A stretch of 41,547 bases of DNA from CAYLNM01 sp964385045 (lineage in GTDB: Bacteria > Planctomycetota > Phycisphaerae > Phycisphaerales > SM1A02): the NCBI GenBank assembly GCA_964385045.1, contig CAYLNM010000021.1:1-41547 (forward strand), read 5' to 3'. Each line of letters starts with the position of its first letter. The first letter of the stretch is position 1. The notes beneath the pieces are model-generated. The model searched no databases. It was not told the DNA's origin and saw only the letters and a program-made list of their open reading frames with translations. Shown one piece after another: positions 32,396 through 40,367 of the stretch. Position numbers and translations under genes: made by a program.

Positions 32396-32431
32396 CCCAC
32401 CGCCCTCCAGCCCCCGCGCCCCGCGTGCCCC

Positions 32432-33652
32432 TCAGAGCAGCGTCCGCACCCGGATCGTCTCGGGGATCTCGCGCAGTCGCTCCCGCACCATCGCGTCGTG
32501 ATGCGGGTCCACGTCGAGGATCACGTAGCTGGTGTCGGTGTTCGACTGCAGGTACTCGGCGTTGATGTTGACGTCGAGCTCCGCGAGCATCCCGTGCATC
32601 CGGCTCAGGACGCCCGGCACGTTGCGGTGCCAGTGCAGGATGCGGTGCTGGCCCGGCCGCAGCCGCGGCAGGTCCACCTCGGGCACGTTGACGGCGGCGG
32701 TGGTGGAGCCGACCTCGAGGTACCGCACGAGCTTGCTCGCCACGTCGCGGGCGATCGCGGCCTGAGCCTCCTGCGTGCTGCCGCCGACGTGCGGGGTCAG
32801 GATCACGTTGGGAAGCCCCGCGAGCGGCGTCCGGAACGCCGCGTGATTCGACGCCGGCTCCTCCGGGAACACGTCGATCGCGGCCCCCCGCAGGTGCTCG
32901 CGCCGCAGCGCGTCGGCCAGCGCGTCGAGGTCGACGACCGACCCGCGGGCGTTGTTGATCAGGATCGCTCCCGGCTTCATCGCCCGGATCGCGTCCGCGT
33001 CGATCATCCCCCGTGTCCGCTCGGTGGCGGGCACGTGCAGCGTCACCACGTCCGACTCGGCGAGCAGCTCCGCCATCGGCACCGGGCGGGCGTTGCCCAG
33101 CGGCAGCTTCTCCACCACGTCGTGGTAGAGCACCCGCATCCCCATCGCCTCGGCCATGATCGACACCTGGGTGCCGATGTGGCCGTAGCCGACGATCCCG
33201 AGGGTGCGGCCGCGGATCTCGTTGGCGCCGCTGGCCGTCTTCTCCCAGCGACCGCCGTGCATCGCCATCGAGCGGTCGAGCAGGGAGCGGTGGAGGCCGA
33301 TGATCTCGGCGATCACCAGCTCCGCCACGCTCCGCGTGTTCGAGAACGGGCTGTTGAAGACGGGCACCCCGAGCCGGCCCGCCGCCCCGGCGTCGACCTG
33401 GTTGGTGCCGATGCAGAAGCAGCCGATCGCGTGCAGCTCGGGGCAGCGGTCGAGGACCGAGCCGTCGACGCGGCTCTTGGAGCGGATGCCGACGAAGCCG
33501 GCGTCGGCCTCGGCCGCGGCCTCGGCCAGCTCGGCGGCGGGCATGGCGGCGTCGTGGCGGACCACCTCGAGGCCGGCCGCCTCGAGGATCGGGTCGGCGT
33601 CGGCGTGGATGCGCTCGAGGAGGAGCACGCGGCGGGGGATGGCGCGGGGCAC
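32432..33652 (-). CDS. serA: D-3-phosphoglycerate dehydrogenase
   Basis: A 406-residue enzyme, close in length to E. coli SerA (410), that oxidises 3-phosphoglycerate with NAD as the first step of serine synthesis. Seen: IRSKSRVD, IGCFCIGTNQVD, FNSPFSNTRSVAELVI, the nucleotide-binding loop GYGHIGTQ (near residue 155), NNARGSVVD, the Glu of FPEEP, and the catalytic His in TPHVGGSTQEAQ (near 290). The C-terminal ACT domain (about 330-406, VPGVLSRMHGMLAELDVNI) suggests feedback inhibition by serine, as in E. coli. The GTG start at 33652 has GGAG 5 bases upstream. No operon partner for serine synthesis is nearby; the heptamer array follows its stop. Confidence 0.95.
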   Translation of the reverse strand: MPRAIPRRVLLLERIHADADPILEAAGLEVVRHDAAMPAAELAEAAAEADAGFVGIRSKSRVDGSVLDRCPELHAIGCFCIGTNQVDAGAAGRLGVPVFNSPFSNTRSVAELVIAEIIGLHRSLLDRSMAMHGGRWEKTASGANEIRGRTLGIVGYGHIGTQVSIMAEAMGMRVLYHDVVEKLPLGNARPVPMAELLAESDVVTLHVPATERTRGMIDADAIRAMKPGAILINNARGSVVDLDALADALRREHLRGAAIDVFPEEPASNHAAFRTPLAGLPNVILTPHVGGSTQEAQAAIARDVASKLVRYLEVGSTTAAVNVPEVDLPRLRPGQHRILHWHRNVPGVLSRMHGMLAELDVNINAEYLQSNTDTSYVILDVDPHHDAMVRERLREIPETIRVRTLL

Positions 33653-33797
33653 GGAGGACTCCGGCGTCGGGGCAGGGAGGTGACGGGACGAGACGGCGCG
33701 GCCCGCACGGCTCGCGGTGCGACGGGTCGCGAGACGGCTCGCGAGACGGGGCGAAGGACCCGGCGGGGCCCGAGGGGGGCGCTCGCCGCGGACCCGC

Positions 33798-34610
33798 TCA
33801 GCCGACGATCGACGGCAGGTCGAACATCGCCTCGGTGAGGTTCCGGGGCCCGTCCTCGGTGATGAGGACGTCGGCCTCGTAGTGGACGCTGAGCGAGCCG
33901 TCGGCGGAGAAGATCGGCCACTTGCCGGACTCGCTCGTGATCTCGGGGGTGCCGACCGCGATCATCGGCTCGACCGCGATCAGCTGGCCGGGCTTGAAGG
34001 TCGACCAGCCGTCGGGCCACTCGCCGGGCGAGCGGGGCACGACGTTGCTGACGAAGGGCGGAGCGTGCAGCTTGCGGCCGTAGCCGTGGCCGCCGAGCCC
34101 GCGGACGAGGTGGAAGCCGTCCTCCTCCTCGACGCGGCCCTGGACCGCCCGGGCCCAGTCGATGAGCGGACGGCCCGGCTGCATCGCGGCCACGCCGGCC
34201 CGCAGGGACTCGATCCCGGACTCCATGAGCCGGGCGGCCTCGTCGCCCGCGTGCTCGATCGCGTAGGTCCACGCCGCGTCGCCGATCCAGCCGCCCAGGC
34301 TCACGCCCACGTCGACCGACAGCAGGTCGCCGGGGGTGATCGGGTCGCCCGTCATGACGTGCGTGCCGTGGACGACGCACTCGTTCACCGACAGGCACGA
34401 CTGGCTCGGGAAGGGGGGATGGCCCGGGATCTTGTAGCGGTGGAAGCAGCTCTTCGCCTTGTGCTCCCGCAGCGTCCGACCGACGAGGGCGTCGATCTCG
34501 GCGAGGGTCTGGCCGGCGCGGAGGGAGTCGGCGAGCCGCTGGTGGACGAGCACCACGAGCTCCGCCGCCCGGGTGGCGGCCTCGATGTCGCGGGAGGCGG
34601 TGACGAGCAT
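33798..34610 (-). CDS. map: Methionine aminopeptidase, type I
   Basis: A 270-residue metalloprotease that removes the initiator Met from new proteins. The metal ligands of the pita-bread fold are in SVDVGV (Asp), IGDAAWTY (Asp), GLGGHGYG (His), AVEPMI (Glu) and HYEADVL (Glu), so all five are present. The substrate His region HPPFPSQSCLSVNECVVHG is also typical. There is no N-terminal zinc-finger extension. A minus-strand TAGCAT, preceded by TGC (extended -10), lies only 9 bases before the ATG, suggesting an mRNA with almost no leader. It is divergent from guaA across 371 bases and seems monocistronic. Confidence 0.96.
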   Translation of the reverse strand: MLVTASRDIEAATRAAELVVLVHQRLADSLRAGQTLAEIDALVGRTLREHKAKSCFHRYKIPGHPPFPSQSCLSVNECVVHGTHVMTGDPITPGDLLSVDVGVSLGGWIGDAAWTYAIEHAGDEAARLMESGIESLRAGVAAMQPGRPLIDWARAVQGRVEEEDGFHLVRGLGGHGYGRKLHAPPFVSNVVPRSPGEWPDGWSTFKPGQLIAVEPMIAVGTPEITSESGKWPIFSADGSLSVHYEADVLITEDGPRNLTEAMFDLPSIVG

Positions 34611-34619
34611 GAGGCGGGG

Positions 34620-34628
34620 ATGCTAGCA
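34620..34628 (-). promoter_or_regulatory. Extended -10 for map
   Basis: TGCTAGCAT on the minus strand (TGN plus TAGCAT), 9 bases before the map ATG. Confidence 0.5.
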
Positions 34629-34945
34629 GGGGCCGCGGGGCGTCGCCGCCGGTCGCGCGACGGTTCGGGGGCCGCCCCGGGGGCGCCCGCGCGACGGCCG
34701 TGCGCGGCTCGCACGCCGCCGCCGCGCCGGGCGCGCCGCGCCCGAGCGTCGCCCGCGAGCCGCCCCTGCGGCGCTCGCACGCCGCTCGACGGACGGCCGC
34801 CTCACGCCGTCGCGACCGCCGCCGGGAGCCCCGCGGATCGCCCGCCCGGGGGCGTGCGGATCGTCCGTCCGCCGTCCCGCGCACCCCGCGCCGTGGCCCG
34901 CCCGCGGCCGCCGCCGGGCCACCCCCGCATCGCCGCGGCCCGGGG

Positions 34946-34951
34946 TAGACT
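34946..34951 (+). promoter_or_regulatory. -10-like box for guaA
   Basis: TAGACT, 30 bases before the guaA ATG. No purine-riboswitch-like structure can be seen in the short leader. Confidence 0.4.
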
Positions 34952-34981
34952 CCGCGTCTTCCCCTCCGGAACCCCCGATCC

Positions 34982-36559
34982 ATGCCCGACGCCGCGACCG
35001 TCCCGGCCGTGCCGCCCGGGGTCGAGGTCATCCCCGTCCTCGACTTCGGCAGCCAGTTCGTCCAGCTGATCGCCCGCCGCGTGCGGGAGGCGGGGGCGTT
35101 CAGCCTGCTGATGGCTCCGGACACGCCGGCGGAGACCCTGCGGGCGATGGGCGCCCGCGGGGTGATCCTCTCCGGCGGCCCCGCGAGCGTGGCGGACGAG
35201 GGCGCCCCGCGCTGCGACCCGGCGATCCTGGAGCTCGGGATCCCCGTCCTCGGCATCTGCTACGGCATGCAGATGGCCTGCACGCTGCTGGGCGGCTCGG
35301 TGGACGCGGCCCACTCGCGCGAGTTCGGCCGGGCCCGTCTCGAGGTCCGCGAGCCCGGCGGCCTCTTCGACGGCCTGCCCTCGGCGACCACGGTGTGGAT
35401 GAGCCACGGCGATCAGGTCGAGGGGCTCGCCGAGGACTTCGACGTCCTCGCGACCACGCCCACGTGCCCGTACGCCGCCGTCCGCCACCGCGAGCGACCG
35501 TTCTACGGCGTGCAGTTCCACCCCGAGGTCACGCACACGCCGCACGGCGTCGACCTGCTCCGCAACTTCCTCTACGAGATCTGCGGCTGCCGCGGCACGT
35601 GGCGGATGAGCGAGTTCGTCGAGACCGCCGCCACGCAGGTCCGCGAGCGGGTGGGGGACCGCCGCGTCATCTGCGGCCTCTCGGGCGGCGTGGACTCGTC
35701 GGTGGTCGCGGCGCTGCTGTCCAAGGCGATCGGCGACCGGCTGACCTGCATCTTCGTCGACAACGGCCTCCTGCGGAAGAACGAGCGGGAGCTCGTCGAG
35801 ACCACCTTCCGCGACCACTTCGACGTGGACCTGCGGGTGGTGGACGCGGCCGAGGACTTCCTCGCCGACCTCGAGGGCGTCAGCGATCCCCAGGAGAAGC
35901 GGCGCCGCATCGGCCACCGCTTCATCGAGGTGTTCCGCGAGGCGGCCGAGGAGTTCGGCGGCGACGCGACCTTCCTCGCCCAGGGCACGCTCTACCCCGA
36001 CGTCATCGAGTCCGGCCACGGGCACGCGGGGCAGGCGGCCAACATCAAGCTGCACCACAACGTGGGCGGCCTGCCCGAGGAGCTCGGCTTCGAGCTCGTC
36101 GAGCCGCTGCGCGACCTCTTCAAGGACGAGGTCCGGAAGCTCGGCGAGGTCCTCGGCCTGCCCGACCATCTCGTGTGGCGGCATCCGTTCCCGGGCCCCG
36201 GGCTCGCGGTCCGCGTCCTCGGCGACATCACCCGCGAGAAGCTCGCCCTCCTCCGCGACTGCGACGAGATCCTGCTCGAGGAGATCGTCGCCGCCAACCT
36301 GTACCGCTCGACCAACCAGGTCTTCGCGGTGCTGCTGCCGGTGCAGTCGGTGGGGGTGATGGGCGACGGGCGCTCCTACGAGTCGGTGGTGGCGGTGCGG
36401 GCGGTCGAGACGCAGGACTTCATGACCGCCGACTGGGCCCGGATCCCGTACGACGTCCTCGCGACGATCAGCAACCGGATCATCAACGAGGTCCGAGGCG
36501 TCAACCGCGTGGTCTACGACATCTCGAGCAAGCCGCCGGCCACGATCGAGTGGGAGTGA
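34982..36559 (+). CDS. guaA: GMP synthase (glutamine-hydrolysing)
   Basis: A 525-residue two-domain enzyme, the same length as E. coli GuaA, that converts XMP to GMP with ATP and glutamine. The class I amidotransferase domain has ILSGGPASV, the nucleophile in GICYGMQ (Cys93), and the His/Glu pair in VQFHPEVTHT. The ATP-pyrophosphatase domain starts near residue 235 with the P-loop LSGGVDSSVVAAL, then FVDNGLLRKNE, QGTLYPDVIES, and the C-terminal dimerisation part with HPFPGPGLAVR and the final KPPATIEWE. It is complete and conventional. It converges on the PIN/TRAM gene with a 48-base gap. Confidence 0.98.
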   Translation: MPDAATVPAVPPGVEVIPVLDFGSQFVQLIARRVREAGAFSLLMAPDTPAETLRAMGARGVILSGGPASVADEGAPRCDPAILELGIPVLGICYGMQMACTLLGGSVDAAHSREFGRARLEVREPGGLFDGLPSATTVWMSHGDQVEGLAEDFDVLATTPTCPYAAVRHRERPFYGVQFHPEVTHTPHGVDLLRNFLYEICGCRGTWRMSEFVETAATQVRERVGDRRVICGLSGGVDSSVVAALLSKAIGDRLTCIFVDNGLLRKNERELVETTFRDHFDVDLRVVDAAEDFLADLEGVSDPQEKRRRIGHRFIEVFREAAEEFGGDATFLAQGTLYPDVIESGHGHAGQAANIKLHHNVGGLPEELGFELVEPLRDLFKDEVRKLGEVLGLPDHLVWRHPFPGPGLAVRVLGDITREKLALLRDCDEILLEEIVAANLYRSTNQVFAVLLPVQSVGVMGDGRSYESVVAVRAVETQDFMTADWARIPYDVLATISNRIINEVRGVNRVVYDISSKPPATIEWE

Positions 36560-36567
36560 GCCGGGGC

Positions 36568-36583
36568 GCGGCCCGCCGGCCGC
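36568..36583. terminator. Small hairpin between convergent genes
   Basis: GCGGCC, loop CGCC, GGCCGC: a perfect 6-bp stem in the 48 bases between the guaA and PIN/TRAM stops. No U tract, so evidence is modest. Confidence 0.35.
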
Positions 36584-36607
36584 GGTGCGCCGCCGCCGCC
36601 CGGCGGC

Positions 36608-37948
36608 TCAGCCCCGCCGCGGGTTCCGCCGGCTCCCGCCCGAGCGGGCCGGCCGCCGCCCCGGACGGTCCTGCTTCGCGTCGGCCCGCGGCTGCTCCCG
36701 GGCGGCCTCGGCCATCGACGCGGTGGCCGGCATCCGGTCGCGATCGAGGCGGGCGAAGACCATCCGCCCGGCGCTGGTCTGCAGCGAGTTGGTGACCACG
36801 CAGGGCACGGTGGAGCCCACGTGGGCCGCTCCGTCCTCGACCACCACCATCGTGCCGTCCGGCAGGTAGCCGACGCCCTGATCCTCGTTCTCGCCCCGCT
36901 TTCGAAGCTCGACCTCGAGCGGGTCGCCCGCGATCACCGGGGCCTTGAGCTCGCCCGCGAGGTCGTTGAGGTTCAGGACCGGCACGCCGTGGATCTGGGC
37001 GACCTTGTTGAGGTTGTAGTCGGTCGTCAGGACGCGGTAGTTCTCGGCCTTGGCCAGGGCGAGCAGCTTGCCGTCCACGCCCGAGCCGCCGGGGTCGTGC
37101 CCGTCGATCGTCACGTCGCCGCCGCCCTCGGCCTGCATCCGCTTGAGGACGTCGAGGCCGCGGCGCCCGCGGGCCCGGCGGGTCCGGTCCGGCAGGTCGG
37201 CGAGGGTCTGCAGCTCGTCCACCACGAACTGCGGCACGATGAGGGGGGCGTCGATGAAGCCGGTCTCGACCACCGGCTCGATGCGGCCGTCGATGAGGAT
37301 CGACGTGTCGAGCAGCACCGGCCGCAGGCCACGGATCTCGCGCTTGAACTCGACGTAGGGGATCACCAGCCGCAGGTCCTCGCGGGTCGTGAGGACCACC
37401 GAGATCGCGAGGTAGCAGAGCGTGATCCCGAGGGCGAGCTTCACCAGCAGGATGTAGCCCTGGAACGACTCGGTGAGGTACCAGCTCTCGGCGATGAGAT
37501 CCACGAGCGTGCCGAGGGCGAGGGCCGCGACGAGCCCGGCGACGAGGCCGAAGTAGATCGCGAAGACGGTCGCGAGCCGCTTGTTCGGCAGCAGCGAGTC
37601 GACGATGAGGACCGCGGTGCCGAAGGCGAAGGTCGCGAGGAAGGCGTAGAGCCACTGGGTGACGCTGACCGCGTCGCCGCCGATCGTGTCGGTCTCCTCG
37701 CCCACGAACGGCAGCAGCGAGACCACCACCAGGATCGTGAGGTAGGTGACCCGCAGCAGCATGGTGGCGAGCCACCGTCGCCGCTCGTCCCGCTTCATCC
37801 GCTCGGACGGGGTCAGGCCGAGCCGGGGCCGGTCCATCGAGCGGGGGGACGGGGCGGCCGCCGGCGCAGCGTCCGCGGCGGAGGCGCCGTTGCGCGAGGG
37901 CTCCGGAGCCGGGCTCGCGTCGTCGTCGGGACGGGACTCGTCGGCCAT
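36608..37948 (-). CDS. Membrane PIN/TRAM-domain protein (YacL-like)
   Basis: A 446-residue protein of the YacL/PilT-N type. A charged Ala/Asp-rich start is followed by four membrane segments between about residues 60 and 195 (for example LLRVTYLTILVVVSLLPFV and ILLVKLALGITLCYLAISVV). A PIN domain follows (about 215-345): VLLDTSILIDGR, the acidic residue in VVDEL, and VLTTDYNLNKVA, giving the Asp/Glu residues of a metal-dependent RNase site. A TRAM-like RNA-binding domain comes next (QGVGYLPDGTMVVVEDG, TNSLQTSAGRMVFA), then a basic tail. The family may act as membrane-bound RNases, but its substrates are unsettled. A TACACT box ends 6 bases before the ATG, which suggests a leaderless mRNA. Confidence 0.92.
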   Translation of the reverse strand: MADESRPDDDASPAPEPSRNGASAADAAPAAAPSPRSMDRPRLGLTPSERMKRDERRRWLATMLLRVTYLTILVVVSLLPFVGEETDTIGGDAVSVTQWLYAFLATFAFGTAVLIVDSLLPNKRLATVFAIYFGLVAGLVAALALGTLVDLIAESWYLTESFQGYILLVKLALGITLCYLAISVVLTTREDLRLVIPYVEFKREIRGLRPVLLDTSILIDGRIEPVVETGFIDAPLIVPQFVVDELQTLADLPDRTRRARGRRGLDVLKRMQAEGGGDVTIDGHDPGGSGVDGKLLALAKAENYRVLTTDYNLNKVAQIHGVPVLNLNDLAGELKAPVIAGDPLEVELRKRGENEDQGVGYLPDGTMVVVEDGAAHVGSTVPCVVTNSLQTSAGRMVFARLDRDRMPATASMAEAAREQPRADAKQDRPGRRPARSGGSRRNPRRG

Positions 37949-37954
37949 GACCAG

Positions 37955-37960
37955 AGTGTA
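37955..37960 (-). promoter_or_regulatory. -10-like box for the PIN/TRAM gene
   Basis: TACACT on the minus strand with only 6 bases between it and the ATG. The transcript would begin at the start codon itself. Confidence 0.5.
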
Positions 37961-38023
37961 TCCGCGGGGGTGCCGGGATCCGTTCCCCGGGTCCGGCGGC
38001 GGTGGCCGGAAGGTCGGGGCCCG

Positions 38024-38032
38024 TGCTACCAT
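38024..38032 (+). promoter_or_regulatory. Extended -10 for the SRP RNA
   Basis: TGCTACCAT (TGN plus TACCAT). The predicted transcription start falls near 38040, right at the 5' arm of the SRP RNA hairpin. Confidence 0.5.
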
Positions 38033-38040
38033 CCGCTTCG

Positions 38041-38170
38041 CGCCGGCAACGGCGAGGACGGCCGGGCCCGACGGGCGGGGGTCCCGTGAATCTGGTCAGG
38101 GCTTGATCGCAGCAGCCATAAGCGGCGGCGTCCGAGCCGTCGGTCACCTGGTCGTCCTCCCGTTGCCCGC
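38041..38170 (+). ncRNA. ffs: Signal recognition particle RNA, small bacterial type (4.5S)
   Basis: The SRP core is seen at 38094-38117: GGTCAGG, a 10-base apical segment, then AGCAGCC followed by ATAAGC, which matches the conserved Ffh-binding helix 8. The spacing between GTCAGG and AGCAGCC is the same as in E. coli 4.5S RNA, although the GNRA-type tetraloop is replaced by a UUGAUC-like loop. The outer arms pair well: GGCAACGG (38045-38052) with CCGTTGCC (38160-38167), GAGGACG (38054-38060) with CGTCCTC (38153-38159), three further pairs, and CCGACGG (38068-38074) with CCGTCGG (38137-38143). Its place just upstream of dnaX is the same as in many bacteria. The RNA joins Ffh to target membrane proteins. 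Exact ends are estimates. Confidence 0.87.
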
Positions 38171-38302
38171 GTCCTGGTCCCGCAGGTTCCGCCGCCGGCC
38201 TGGCTGCCGAAGGAAGCTCGCATGCCCGCCCCGCCGACGCGGCGGGGTGCACGCGGTCGGCGGCCGGATGCGGGCCGCCGGGCGTCGAGGGGTGGCCCAC
38301 GG

Positions 38303-40288
38303 ATGGCGAAGAAGAAGACCACCACGAAGTCGAGGAAGGCCGCCGGCGCCGGTGCCGGTGCCGCCGAGGCGACCGGCGCGGCCACGGCCACCGCCGCGTC
38401 CCCGTCCGCGGACGGGCCGACCCGGGCCAGCGGGGGCTACACCGTCCTCGCCCGCCGCTACCGCTCGCGCGACTTCGGCGAGGTCGTCGGCCAGGAGCCG
38501 ATCGCCCGCACGCTGCAGGCCGCGATCGACCAGGGCCGCACCGCCCACGCCTACCTCTTCTGCGGCACCCGCGGCGTCGGCAAGACGTCGATGGCCCGGA
38601 TCTTCGCCAAGGCCCTGAACGCCGACGCGGCCCAGAGCGAGGGCGAGGCCATCGCCGAGGCCGTCCTGCGGGGCGAGGACCTCGACGTCATCGAGATCGA
38701 CGGGGCGTCCAACCGCGGCATCGCCGAGGCCCGCGACCTGATCGCGGGGGCGGGGCTCTCGCCCACCCGCGGCCACTACAAGATCTACATCATCGACGAG
38801 GTCCACATGCTCACGCGGGAGGCGTTCAACGCCCTCCTGAAGACCATGGAGGAGCCTCCGCCGCACGTGAAGTTCATCCTCTGCACCACCGACCCGCAGA
38901 AGGTGCCGGCCACGATCCAGAGCCGCTGCCAGCGGTTCGACTTCCGGGCGATCCCCACCGCCCGGATCGCCGAGCACCTGCGGGCGGTGCTCGAGCAGGA
39001 GGGGATCGAGGCCGAGGACGACGCGGTGCTCACCGTCGCGTCGCTCGGCAACGGCTCGATGCGGGACGCCCTGAGCCTGCTCGATCGCCTGCTCGCGGCC
39101 GGCGTGCAGCCGGTGACGCTCGACGTCGCCCGCGACGTCCTCGGCCTGCCCGCCACCGAGGTGGTGGACCGGATGGTGCAGGCGGTGATCGACTCGGATC
39201 CGGCGGCGGGCCTCGCGGCGGGGGCCGAGCTCATCGCCGGCGGGGCGACGGTCGAGACCGCCCTCGAGATGCTCACCGACCGGTTCCGCACCCTCATGCT
39301 CGTGGCCGCCTGCGGCGAGGGGACGGACCTCGTCGACCTCACGCGCGAGGCCCGCGAGCGGGCGGCCGCCCAGGCGTCGCACTTCGACGCCGCCGGGCTC
39401 GTCTACATGATCGCGACCTGCGACGCGGTGGCCCGCAACGCCCGCGGCTCGGCGACCGGCCGGGCCCTCTTCGACGCCGCGATCGTGCGGCTGTGCCTCG
39501 GCCAGCGGTTCGGCGACGTGGCCGCCCTCGTGCAGGGCGGCGGCGGGGCGGCGGCCGCCCCGGCGGGACCGCGGGCAAGCGGCGAAAAAAAAAAGCCTGA
39601 GGTGAGCGGCGGGGGGGCACCGCCCGCCCCGTCCGGTTCCCCGCCGCCGCCGACGGCGAGACCGCGGCCCGTGCCGCTGCGTGGGGCGGCATCGTCCCCG
39701 CCGCGAGTCACGGCGCCGCCCGCGGCCGACGAGCGTCCCACCGCCTCCGCGGCGTTCGCGCCGCCCGCCGCCCCGGCCCCGGCGCAGGAACCAGCCCCGG
39801 AACCGCCCGTCGTCGAGGTCGCCCCCGCGGCCTCCGGCGTTCACTCCGCCGAGCCCGCCGAGCCCGCCGAGCCCGCGGACCTGCCGAGCGTCTGGCGGCA
39901 CCTGCTGGACGCGGCCGAGGGGCCGGTCGCGGCCACCGCCGCCGGGCTCCGCCCGCTGCGGCTCGAGGGCCGCGACGTCGTGCTCGGTCCCGCCCGCGAC
40001 GCGCCCGGCGGCAGCCTCGCCTTCCTCGAGCGGCGGGCCGACTGCCTGGCCGAGCCACTCGGCCGGCTGCTCGGGCGGCCGGTCCGCGTCCGCGTGGAGC
40101 GGGAGGACGGGGGGGCACCCTCCGCGCCCGACGGCACGCCCACCGGCGGCGGCCTGCCCACCGCGCCCGTCCCCGACGCGGGCGCGGCCGACGAGGCCGC
40201 CCGGCTCCCGCTCGTGCGCGAGGCGATGTCGATCTTCGACGCGAGCATCGCCGAGGTCCGCGAGCTGCCGCGCCCCGACCGCTCCTGA
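38303..40288 (+). CDS. dnaX: DNA polymerase III subunits tau/gamma, with slippage site
   Basis: A 661-residue clamp-loader ATPase. After a Lys/Ala-rich start the AAA+ core shows VVGQEPIARTLQ, Walker A GTRGVGKT (near 90), IEIDGASNRGI, Walker B IIDEVHML, the sensor 1 segment FILCTTDPQKVP and the Arg-finger region SRCQRFDF. The four-Cys zinc module normally found between Walker A and IEIDGAS is missing. At 39585-39594 ten A residues encode part of GEKKK. A -1 shift gives AAA GCC TGA and a +1 shift gives AGC CTG AGG TGA, so slippage would end the protein near residue 432, similar to E. coli gamma (431). The rest is a Pro/Ala-rich linker and a tau-like C-terminus. ATG 38303 has coding-like codons; ATG 38222 in frame has AAGGA upstream and would add 27 residues. 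Confidence 0.96.
   Translation: MAKKKTTTKSRKAAGAGAGAAEATGAATATAASPSADGPTRASGGYTVLARRYRSRDFGEVVGQEPIARTLQAAIDQGRTAHAYLFCGTRGVGKTSMARIFAKALNADAAQSEGEAIAEAVLRGEDLDVIEIDGASNRGIAEARDLIAGAGLSPTRGHYKIYIIDEVHMLTREAFNALLKTMEEPPPHVKFILCTTDPQKVPATIQSRCQRFDFRAIPTARIAEHLRAVLEQEGIEAEDDAVLTVASLGNGSMRDALSLLDRLLAAGVQPVTLDVARDVLGLPATEVVDRMVQAVIDSDPAAGLAAGAELIAGGATVETALEMLTDRFRTLMLVAACGEGTDLVDLTREARERAAAQASHFDAAGLVYMIATCDAVARNARGSATGRALFDAAIVRLCLGQRFGDVAALVQGGGGAAAAPAGPRASGEKKKPEVSGGGAPPAPSGSPPPPTARPRPVPLRGAASSPPRVTAPPAADERPTASAAFAPPAAPAPAQEPAPEPPVVEVAPAASGVHSAEPAEPAEPADLPSVWRHLLDAAEGPVAATAAGLRPLRLEGRDVVLGPARDAPGGSLAFLERRADCLAEPLGRLLGRPVRVRVEREDGGAPSAPDGTPTGGGLPTAPVPDAGAADEAARLPLVREAMSIFDASIAEVRELPRPDRS
39585..39594 (+). 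promoter_or_regulatory. A10 slippery tract in dnaX (tau/gamma switch)
   Basis: Ten consecutive A bases read as GAA AAA AAA AAG in frame. Stops follow at 39598-39600 (-1) and 39602-39604 (+1). A hairpin GGCGGG (39608-39613) with CCCGCC (39623-39628) begins 13 bases after the tract and could promote slipping. No ribosome-like stimulator is seen upstream. Confidence 0.8.
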
Positions 40289-40367
40289 CCGTTCACCGCC
40301 GTCCGCCCTCCCGGCCCCCGGGCTCGCCCCCCGAGCTCCCGTCGCCCCCCACGGAACCCCCGATCCC

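Larger units (their letters stand above)
32060..32431. other. Intergenic region holding the heptamer array
   Basis: A 372-base gap between serA and the peptidase gene, both on the minus strand. Nearly half of it is the 7-base array at 32221-32395. A minus-strand TATCCT (32144-32149) is a -10 candidate for the peptidase. Because 7 is not a multiple of 3, the array opens all frames and gives repetitive RVPRPAS-like or DAGRETR-like peptides; I treat those frames as artefacts. Confidence 0.65.
34611..34981. other. Divergent promoter region map/guaA
   Basis: A 371-base gap with an extended -10 for map at its left edge and a TAGACT for guaA at its right edge. The middle is extremely GC-rich and includes two copies of a CTCGCACGCCGC segment 66 bases apart and two copies of GCGCGACGG. 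No coding sequence is supported. Confidence 0.55.

Noticed and set aside
30020..33838. 1272-codon open frame on the plus strand
   Set aside because: It runs antisense through the peptidase, the heptamer array and serA. The array's RVPRPAS-like peptide is only the 7-base repeat read in frame.
39585..39594. A10 run as a sequencing error or a broken dnaX
   Set aside because: The zero frame continues intact for over 200 codons into a plausible tau C-terminus, so no frameshift error needs to be assumed; the run fits a known regulatory feature of dnaX.
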